From positions 33,005-97,004 of the forward strand of contig BCKE01000030.1 in assembly GCA_001600495.1 (NCBI GenBank): 64,000 nucleotides of DNA, given 5' to 3'. This DNA comes from Pilasporangium apinafurcum. Taxonomy: Eukaryota; Oomycota; Peronosporomycetes; Pythiales; Pythiaceae. A program made the position numbers and the translations under genes. The notes beneath the pieces were generated by a model. The model saw only the letters and a list, made by a program, of their open reading frames with translations, was not told the origin of the DNA and searched no databases. Position 1 is the first letter of the stretch, and each line of letters begins with the position of its first letter. This document shows, one piece after another, positions 52,396 to 62,400 of this stretch.

Positions 52396-55325
52396 ATGCG
52401 GCAATGGAGTGTAGCACGTACGGCTTTAGTTCGATGGCGCATTTGCTCACTGGATATTAATGCTTCACCTGCGTCAATGGTGCTTCCAGCATCTGCGTCT
52501 GTACTCACTCAACGACTGTTGTCAACGTCATCGTCATCGTTATCATCAGCCTCGTCACTCTTCGAGACAATCAATAAAGCGAAGAAAGACTTGAGTATTG
52601 AAGAGGTCTTGGGGCTAGAAGCCGCCAAGAACTCGGCAGAGATCATTTCGGTGGAGATGTTACCAGCACTAAAGGTGATCGCTGAGAGTCTAGGACTGAT
52701 GAAGACCAGTCCGGCATTCCAGAACTGGAATTCTACGGACTGGCTCATGGGGTTGGTAGGTAAGTGCACTCACTCATTGTAAACTACTTAACAACTTTGC
52801 TTACATGTATCCTCGTGTGCTGTAACTAATTGTATTATAGTGTTGGCGCAGCATAACACAATTCAGCGGCGGAAGCGCAGAGTTCGACCTGAAGGCTTTG
52901 CACAAATGGAACAAAAGCAAATTCTGGACCACGTGAGTTTTTTTGTCCTGCTTGTATTATGATCGACAAAGCGTATGTTTAGCGCAAGGTATTGCTTGGA
53001 CCTTTGTTGTAGGACCTTCGCGCAAGGCTTCTCAAGTGTGTTCGAATGTGTGATGCTGTGTATGCATCTAATATGGATGACTTCTGCCTGGAATCGGGTT
53101 GTCAGCCAGACACCATCGTTCAGTCGCATATTGGAGGCGTATTTTCCCCGAAATTCGTGCTGATGCTGCATCATGACCGCAAAGAAATCGTGCTGGTCGT
53201 TCGTGGCTCCGCCACGATCTTAGATTTCTGCACAGATGTGTGCCTGGTCAATGAGCCATTTCAGAATGGACAGGGTCACAGAGGCATGGTGCATGCAGCC
53301 ACCTGGCTGGTGCAAAACCTGCAAGACGACTTGAAGAAACTTACAGAAGAAAATCCAGATTATACAGTCATATTAACGGGTCATAGTCTTGGGGCTGGAA
53401 CAGCTGCGCTAGCATCTATGCTGCTTAAACCATCGTTCCCAAAACTCCATTGTTACGCCTTTGCAACGCCCGCATCAGTAACAGAAGATTTGGCAATAGC
53501 ATGTCAGGACTATGTCACCACCGTCGTCAATGGAGATGACTGTGTACCACGTTTGCACCAGCACTCATTACTTCACTTGCAAGAAGAAATCTCCAAGTTT
53601 GACTGGAAAGCGACGTTAAAGAGGATCGTAGTGGAAGAAGTTGAAGAGCAGAAAAATATAGTGCAGAAGAAGAAAGAAATTCATCTAAACCAGCTGCATC
53701 AAGCGTGGCAACGACTGGAAGAGCTAAAAGAGAACCAGAAGCAAGAGGCCAAGGAAAAGCTGCATAAAGTCAAACGAGTAAGTGTCATGTTATCAGTTTG
53801 TAGATATGAGAAGATGTACTAACAATTTATTGTCTCTGGTGGTTCTGTAGTTGGCGTCAGAGGTTTGGAAAGCTATAGTCTTCTTGTGTGTTGGTATTTG
53901 TGTCTCACACTCACTTTGATTGCAATTTTGAGCAGAATATCTCAGAAATGTCAAGCGAAGTGAACAAGCAGGTCTCTGCATCACTCGATGCAGTGTTTGC
54001 GTCGTTCAAGACGGATAACAAAATCGCAATTGAACGTATTAAGACACTGCGAGACCTGATTAGGCCCGAAAAAGAGCCTCACCGTGAGTTGTTGATGAAT
54101 ATCCCTATATAAGCTTGCATGATTTAATGAATATCCTTTCTCTGGCGTAGTTAATTCGTTTTGGTGGAAGCGAATAGACTCAAGTGTGTTGGCGTTAGAG
54201 AAATTGGCAGATGCCGTCAGCAAACCAGAAGAGTTTGAACGTATTCTGAAGGACTCGAAGGACCTCCTTTTGCAGCTTTCTCTACGTGGAAGTGGCGATA
54301 TCAATAATGCCGAGGGCTTCAGTAAGGGTGAGTACATCTCTTAAACTCGTATTTATTAATGATTTGATCATATCAACTCCTTTTTATCCTATTGTAGTGC
54401 CGCCAAACGGTGACCATGTCCACAGTCGCATCAAGCAGATCATTGACAAAACCAGCCGTTCCATTGGGTCCAAGATCACAGGGAAAATGTAAGCATAATT
54501 TACATGTCCGATTCTAAAATGCCAAGCAAAAAAGTTATATTTTATGCTACCTACAGGTCAAAGATGACGGAAGTGGTCACCTCAAACGTACAAGATTACG
54601 TTGACAGTGTGAAAACGCTGAAAGAAAACACTAAAGCGCTCGGTACTACGGTTAAAGAAGAGGTGAGTTCGATGCAAAAGGGATTGTCAGCGAATGCCGA
54701 GTCGTGGGTCGCGGAAGTGCAGAAGTTGCCTTCAGAAGTGGATACCATAGTAAAGGATTTGAAAGCTAAGACCGCAGATTTGTCCGAATTGTATCTCGCC
54801 AAGTAAGCCACTAGTTTTTCTCTCTGCTTTTTGATGACCATGCATTTCTCATAAGCATATGTGTTGAAATGCCCTCATTGTAGTGCGCACGAGGATATCG
54901 ATAACGTTGAATATGAGGCAGTTCATGGCGAACAAGTAGAAGAAGTGTCGTCGCTTACAACGTCGTATGCGAACGAAGTGGAAGAAATGACCCAAGAGCC
55001 TCCTGCTACGCGTGAGCTGTTGCACGCACCACTGTTTCCCCCTGGACGCATCTTATACCTCAATCGCAAAATCCCCGGTGCTACGCATGAAGACAAGGTG
55101 AGCCCAGAAGAGGCCACTGCCGCTGCGATCGCTGATGAAGAGCATGTGGAGCTCTTGGACGTACAAAACGATGAATTTACACGCGTGGTGCTTTCCAACC
55201 GTATGATTCTTGATCACTTGTGCACAGCGTACGAACGCGTGCTCCATGCCGCAAAACTGGATGGGGAATCAGCACATTCTCTAGACACACAAGGCAGCCA
55301 AGAGAGTAAAGAGCGGACTATTTAA
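52396..55325 (+). CDS. Class-3 lipase (diacylglycerol lipase-like) with coiled-coil C-terminus
   Basis: Nine exons (52396-52759, 52841-52932, 53013-53777, 53851-53889, 53936-54083, 54151-54327, 54398-54488, 54557-54802, 54884-55325). They give 2364 nt, 787 residues, with all phases closed; exon 4 end is least certain. The catalytic domain has the beta-strand/oxyanion region LVVRGSATILDF, nucleophile elbow TGHSLGAGTAALAS (Ser), and VNGDDCVPRLHQHSL with a candidate catalytic His and acidic residue. A mitochondrial-type leader is possible at the N-terminus (MRQWSVARTALVRWR, Arg-rich and without acids). The second half is coiled coil and charged helices, not a lipase feature. Probable acylglycerol hydrolase. 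The substrate is not determined. Confidence 0.8.
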
Positions 55326-55354
55326 GAAAATAGAAAGTTGTTACATCCGGGTTC

Positions 55355-56264
55355 TTAGATGAAGAACAACCCGGTCCGTTCATAAATGATAAAAAATACT
55401 GTAGAGGCCAAGATGGCCATGCCCGCTCCGATCCACATTCTGTCCTGTCGTGCCTGCCATTTGAGTGCTATCAACGTCTTGCGCACCTGTGCAATTTCGG
55501 CATTCACACTACTGTATTCCTCGTGAGAACTACGCAAACTGAAGCGTCCATCATCTAAGCAGAAAAAGAAATTAGGCATGAAGTTTGATCAGGTATAACA
55601 AATATAGCTCGTATCATTGTACGCACCTAAAACTTTCGTGACTGAGCTCACGCGTTCAATTTCTTGGGACATCACCTGTCGTGTACGCTTCAACGTCGCA
55701 GTGACGTCCATTGTCGAAGAATTACCCACACTGAATATACAATCAAGAAAGACATTTGTTATTATATCTCATTGAGTGGAAATGAGCGGTATGCAGTTGC
55801 ATACTCAGTCTTATTTGCTGCAATGTCTTTCGCTTTCGTGAAAAGACTCGTCCGTGCATGTTCTACACGCTCGTTCTTGGCACGTTGGCGATAGGAGACA
55901 AGAAGCTACAATTAACAAGCAGGAAGGTCCATCTAAATTACTTTTATCTTTCGTATAAAGTAACAATACGTTCACTCACTTTTCGCACAGTCACAACATG
56001 ATTCTTCAGTGACTCTTGATGCTGCGAGACCCTCTGCCGCAATTCCCGCATCTCAACTGAATCGCTTTTGTTCTCTATGAGGCGCTCTTCCGCCTCCTCT
56101 AGCGTCCTCCTGTACGCACTTATGGCGTCATCCAGCTTCTCCTCCAGCGCCTGTTCCTCCTCCAATGTGAATGTAAATTTAGAAGGGCGTGAATCTACAT
56201 TCGTCGCAGCATAACACGTCGTATGGAGCAGTTGCTGCTCTGCTTGCTCCACTGCATCCATCAT
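55355..56264 (-). CDS. SEC20: Sec20/BNIP1-type Golgi-to-ER SNARE
   Basis: Four exons (56264-55980, 55905-55805, 55730-55627, 55554-55355) total 690 nt, 229 residues, in phase, starting at the first ATG. The frame is open upstream to about 56310, so a few more residues or a 5' exon are possible. An N-terminal coiled coil leads to LLVSYRQRAKNER, then TLKRTRQVMSQEIERVSSV, the Sec20 family SNARE-like motif (R-x-x-M-x-x-E). Next comes the YSSVNAEIAQVRKTLIALKW helix and a single membrane anchor (MAILASTVFFIIY) with a short C-terminus. Family role: Qb SNARE in retrograde Golgi-to-ER fusion. Convergent with the lipase, whose stop is 30 bp away. Confidence 0.85.
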
Positions 56265-56495
56265 CGCGTCGATCTTGCGGTTGCTCGAAGCACTCAGCAC
56301 ACTATCCTTAAATCACCTAAAATAAGGTGAAGCTCACAGTGCTTTTCGAATAGTGTAGCTATGGATGTCCTTCATAACCTAGGATATGGCCTTGTTTTAT
56401 CCTACTTTAAGGTTTCCTGATTTTAGAACTCAACTATTTGGTTTAGTTCAACAAAGCCCACACACGCGAATGCAGAAGAAGACGGCGGAAGAAGT
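56265..56495. promoter_or_regulatory. Divergent promoter region SEC20 / VPS13
   Basis: About 230 bp between start codons, containing a CCTA/TAGG-rich stretch (56310-56410: GGATATGG, CCTAGG). Called by position only. Confidence 0.4.
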
Positions 56496-59400
56496 ATGTT
56501 CTTCTTCCAACGATACGTGCATGTCGTGCTAGACGCAGTGCTAGGCAGCTATGTAAAGAACATCGACCCCGATGCGCTCAAGATCAGCGTCTGGAGCGGG
56601 AAGATCGAGGTGGACGCTGTGGAGCTCCAACCGGATGCATTCAAATTGCCACCAGAGTTTCGACTTGTGAAAGGCACATTGCATCAGTTGCGAATCGAAT
56701 TACCATGGTCGAATTTCGCGAACCAGCCGATTCGTGTGGATATCCAGGACATGAATCTATTACTCTATGTCTGGGATGGTGATGACACCAAGGAACAACC
56801 TCGAGAAGCTACTCCAGAAGAGCTCGAAAAGCAAAAAAAGAAGCTGCGCGACCAGCTTCAGCGAAAACGCGCGACGATTGATGCAATTGAGAAAGCTACA
56901 GAGATTAATGAGAGGAATGGAAAGCTACATAGTCAAAATCATGCTGATGACAAGCATCAGCCACAGAATTGGACGCAGAGTTTCTTCTTCAAACTGCTGG
57001 TCAAGTTACTAGACAATGTCCAAGTGCAAGTCCAGCATTTGCACCTCCGATTGGAGGACCGAGTATCAGATCCGCAGCGTCCATATGCAGTGGGCATGAC
57101 GTTAGAATCGATTATCATCAAATCAGCTGACGAAGGGTGGAACTACACAATGGTATTGCGAAGTTCGTCTACTGACACTATGTCTACTTCGTTCTTGCGA
57201 AAGAAAATGGACGTCAATAAATTTGGCATCTATTGGTCGCTACCGTTAGTGCCAGTCCCAGAAACGATCTTGGACGATGGGTTCGCATTTGCTAAATGTA
57301 TGCAGATGCACTTTTGGGCTGCAAATGACGATGATACGCCGCCGTTGGTCTCGACGGCAACGTTTCCAACGCTTTTCGAAAAGAACGACTACCTCATTCA
57401 TCCAATCACAGTATCTATGAGGCTTACAGTTAATGACGGTAATGCCAAGCTACCTCTGACGCATCAGGAATTAAGCAATCGCGTCCTTGCACGCCTTGGC
57501 ACTCCGTGGATGATGGAGACGATCGACGCAATTGGAGATGATGCATGGCAAGAGTTTGTAGATAATATGCCTAAACTGGCTGGAGACAGGAAATACACGC
57601 TCGGTTTTGTTTTTTCCGAAGCATGGGCTGTAGCACGAGATTTGTCCGAAGAGGAAGATGTCATTCCGTCTATAACACAGTTTAAGGAAGCGTTAGCGAG
57701 TTGTCTGCAATGGTCGCGTCATGAAGTGGACCGCCTAGAGCGATGCATTGTTGTATATCGAGAAGCAGTGGTGCATGTGATGGAAGAGAAGAGTACGTAC
57801 ATAGATGCCGACGCCACGATCGACCAAATTCGCATATCATTGCATCGAAAGCAATATCTGAGTGCACTTTCACTCATTTCCTTCCTGACTGTAAGACAGC
57901 GACAAAGAAAGTATCTCAGCCTTCGACCCAAGCGTATTCGAGTGCGTGAAAACCCAGCTATATGGTGGAATTACGCAATTCGTGCCGTGCTTATGGATGT
58001 CCGAGAGCGACTGGCTCGAGTCGATTGGCAAACACTGTATAGAAAGAAGATTCAGCGCAAAAGATATAAGGAGCTTTACACAGTTCTCGCATTTAGCCAT
58101 TCGTTTGCGGCTTCCCTTGTCCCCGAAAAAGTAAGCAAAATGTCGAAAGACGAAGCTATTGCGATCATGGATGAGCTAGAAATGGAAATGGATGTGAGAG
58201 AATTACTCAGGCTTCGCAAGGATGTAAGGAAAAATGTTACATCAAAAGAGAGCGAACAAAAGGTGATTGATGCTATGGCAAAAAAGAAAATACCGAGTGC
58301 AAATATTGCAGATGGAGAACCAGCTGGAGGAGCTGCTCTAATTCCACCTTCTACTAGTTCACGTCTATGGGGTTACGCTGCATGGCTAACAGGAACTGCA
58401 ACGAATCAAGTTCCTGGTCTCGCCGTTGCTGGACGCCACGAAGCAAGTGATGGAAAAGAAACCGATAGAGCTAATTCTATTGCCTCGGATGACGTGATGT
58501 GGAGTGAGCAAGATACAAAAGATCTTTACGATGCAATCGATTTTCACCCCATGACCGATTCTAGTGAGAATAAACCGCGTCATTCTCCCAGTGATGAGGA
58601 AGAATCCGGACAAGATTACAAGCAACTTCAAGAGCAGCAGCATATATGGTATCGTTTTCAGCTACGTTTAGCTAAGGGGAGCTTTGGGTTGAGCTTGAAG
58701 GATACTCCAAACAATACCTATGAAGCACTACCAATATCTCAACCATCCTTCGGAGTATCGCCATCAGTGGGGATACGTCAACGACCTTCGACTCTTGTTG
58801 TATCTCTGGATGAAGTGGACATTCAATTCTTAGTCCGACCAAAATCAATGGAAATGAGCCTTCAGCTGCGTGATGCATTTTTCCATCAAACGTCAGATCT
58901 ATCGGATGATATTGGGTCAATTTATCACTCGAAGTCGTTGTCCATAGGAAACGATTTCTTCCTACAACGAATGGATATGGATGAAGTCATGAGATATCAC
59001 CCTGCTGATGTTCAAAGTCAAATGAGTAGTGTTCGTCTTCGCAATTGTGAAAGAGAACTTCCACTTATATATTTAAGCATTGAGTCACGCAATCCGAGAA
59101 AGGAACGAGATGAAGATCAAAACGGATTGGCTTCGGCTGATATGTCTGCTGCTGCAAGATTATTGCGTATTTCATTAGTTACTCAGGCTCTCAAGTGCAA
59201 CGTCAATCTTATGTTTTTGTTGGATGTCGCTTCGGTTTTTACTCGCCCGGTGAATGTTGATCTTTCAGGGCTCGATCAAACTGCATGGCAAAGAGCTCGA
59301 AGTTTACAAAGCTATAGTGCAGCGCAACTGCGGGACGCGTTGGCTCGGCGCACCAAAGTGGAGATGCGATTAGACGTGATTTCTCCGCTGATTAACATTG

Positions 59401-62400
59401 TCCAGTCTCCATCCTCATTGTCACAGGGATCCGCGTCAACGCAGGTGAATATGCTCGTGTTTCTGGGTCATTTACGAGCAACGACATCTCATCCAAGTGC
59501 GGGTGAAGATCACAATGATAACGAAGAAATTGAGCGAAAAACAAAATCCGAAAACTCTACGACTACGTGGAAAAAGGCTCTGACTCGTCCGACCGATCAT
59601 TTATATGACGTGCTTGAGTTTAGTATTTCGGGCATTGAAGCGCAAATATGGGATGGAAACCATAACATCCGTTCTCCTGCTATGTTTTATTTACCGCTTA
59701 CGGAACATGAAGAAACTTCGTTATGGAGATATTTGCTGGAGAAGACATCACTGTCGTTTAACTTTTGCACAAGTGTGACACCAGATGATCCAACGAAACC
59801 ACTACTTAAGCTGTTTGGAGGAGTAGATAGTATACACCTCAATATGTCCGCGTCTACCTTCCGATCATTAGTTCGTCTTGTTCGCTCGTTTGGCCAAGAT
59901 TTTTCTCTTCATGCCAAGCGAAGAGCAGACGCAAAGATAGCGAGTGCAGCTGTGTCTGGGCAAGTTAATGGAATATCCATACCTTCGTTCAAGCAGACTC
60001 ATACCTCGAGACTGGTAAAATCGTCTTCCTATCTCCAACCGGGGCCAACTTTGCCGTCCTTCAGTAGTATGAGAGGACCACGAACAAGTGTTTCAGAACG
60101 GACTATCTACATACCATTCTCAAATGGGATGGAAGAAAAGAAGCAGACCATTGAAAATGAAATTCATGACAAGGATTTGATAAAGTTATGGACACGTGTA
60201 CTCTGCTTGGTACAATTTGATGTGGGTGAGATTGTGATGAAACTTCAGATACATGATGTGGGCGACTCGTCGGAGAAAATTGTTCTAGCTCGTTCTGGTG
60301 ATATTATGACAAGACTGATGATACGATCGTATGATAGAAGACTGGAATTTGCATTGGGAACCTTTTCGATGGAAGACATTTTGCTCAAGAAAGCTAGTGA
60401 AGATCCTTTGAATCATGTTGTGGAGACGAGACGATTTTTAATGTCATCTGGAACCCATGAAACTACAGATGACTCTCATGCTAAAACTATCTCTAATTCA
60501 AAAGAGCAACTTATTCGTGTAGCAGTTACGAACATTTCTTCCGAGGCTGTGCTGCCCAAGGATAAATCAATGTGGAAACTTATTTCCTATGAGGAGATGT
60601 CAATGGGATTTGGTCACTATTCAATCTGGCAATATCCGCTCCTGACCCCATTTTCCGTTGATGCAAGTGTGAGAACGTTGACAATCAATGTACACCAAGA
60701 TTCACTTGCAGAATTGTTGGTGTTCTTTTTTGAACGCGATAAAATGTCTGCAGAAGCCTCTTCTTCCGTACACGCTGATGAAGTAACTGAGTCTACTTCG
60801 GAGCCGCATATTGAGGAAAGTGCCCCTCCACTATCACCGATCGATACAGAAGCCAGTGGGGGTACGATTTCTAAAAAATTTGGTGCGTGGATGAGTTCAT
60901 CTTTCATGGAAAGTGATACTCCCTTGAAATCAAGTCCTCCAATCGTTAACGAAGAGCTGGATGAAGCTGATACAGAGGATCTGAAAGACGCTCCGGCCTC
61001 TCTTCAGCTCCGTCTTCATGTTGACGGTTTATCACTGTTCTTACATTTAGATGCAAAACAAAACCCTCAAGGGACATCCTCGGCGTTTATGAGTCTGACA
61101 ACGCAAAAGTTTTGTTGTTGCATACACAAGTTTCCACGCTATTTGAGTATTTATTCCTACTTGAGTTCTCTCAAGATATGTGATTTGTCATTATCGGAGA
61201 AACATCTGCGAGAAATTGTATCTCACGGCACCATCAACAGAGGGCAAAATGAAGAGAATCACGACACAACTTTCGGTGACTTGGCGTATGATGATGAAGG
61301 ACACATTGAAAATAGCTCAATTTTAGGGCACATTCCTAAGACAGATGAGATTCTGAACGTGCTGAACAGTGTTCCAGCAGTCTTCGCATGTGCGGCGCAG
61401 TTTTATGGCGCAGATCAAATACAGCAGGCATGGCATCCAGGATACTCCAACCGCTTTTCAATTCGATTGAAATCGCCGAGGATTCGCTTCTTGTACAGCT
61501 TCGTCAATGACTTTCAACAGTACTTCTTCAATGGTATTCTTCTCCAGACAGTTTTGGCAGTTTTCGTTAAGGAACGTCCCGAGATGCTATGGGAAGGTGA
61601 TTTCCAGCTCTCAGGCGATCATGACGGAGAGCGATCCTCTCAGCCTGCAGATGATCAGACAAAGAACAGGGGCTACTTGGGTTCAGATGTGGTTTCAATG
61701 TTTCCACTAATTGATTTGAAACTAGAAGATGCTGTGATGGAAATGCCACCACATCGAATGTCATCCGAAGCCCTTCTTCTTCGTTTTGACCGTTTTTGTG
61801 TGTCAAACGAACATGTCGTCGATAGCTTCCGCTCACTCGAGAACCGAATCGTCGCTAAAGTACTATTAAATTCTTCATTGACACAACTGCAGCTGGATAT
61901 GAGTACGCTTCGAATTGTATCTGTAATTCTCGTGGATGATGAAGGGGAGAATCGTGGAAGAGTAGACAGTGGATTTATCACGCAGAGTTTGCTTGGTTCA
62001 ACAAATTTTACTCTCGGAGTAGATTTTCGCTCCAGAAATGCCATGAAATTCAATATGCATTTTACTCCAGTGCACTTGGTTTGTAATCAAGAGCAATATG
62101 GATTCGTACTTCGTGTTCCATATCAAAACTTCCGGGAACGTAGTCGATATGTCTTCTCACAAAAACGTGATGTGACGTCATTACACAATTCCACAGCCCA
62201 ATCCGCTGGCATTTTGCAGCGTCGTCGTTCACGGTCACCGAGTTTAGTTGGTGGGTCTGCATCTGGTGTTAGCAAAGGACACGGGGACGAAGAGTCATAT
62301 GGTCTGAACGAAGGCGAAATAGAAGAGCGACATGCGTTGATAACTCTGTTAATTCCTGAAATAACGATGGAGATTCTGCATGGCCAGGAAGGATATCACC

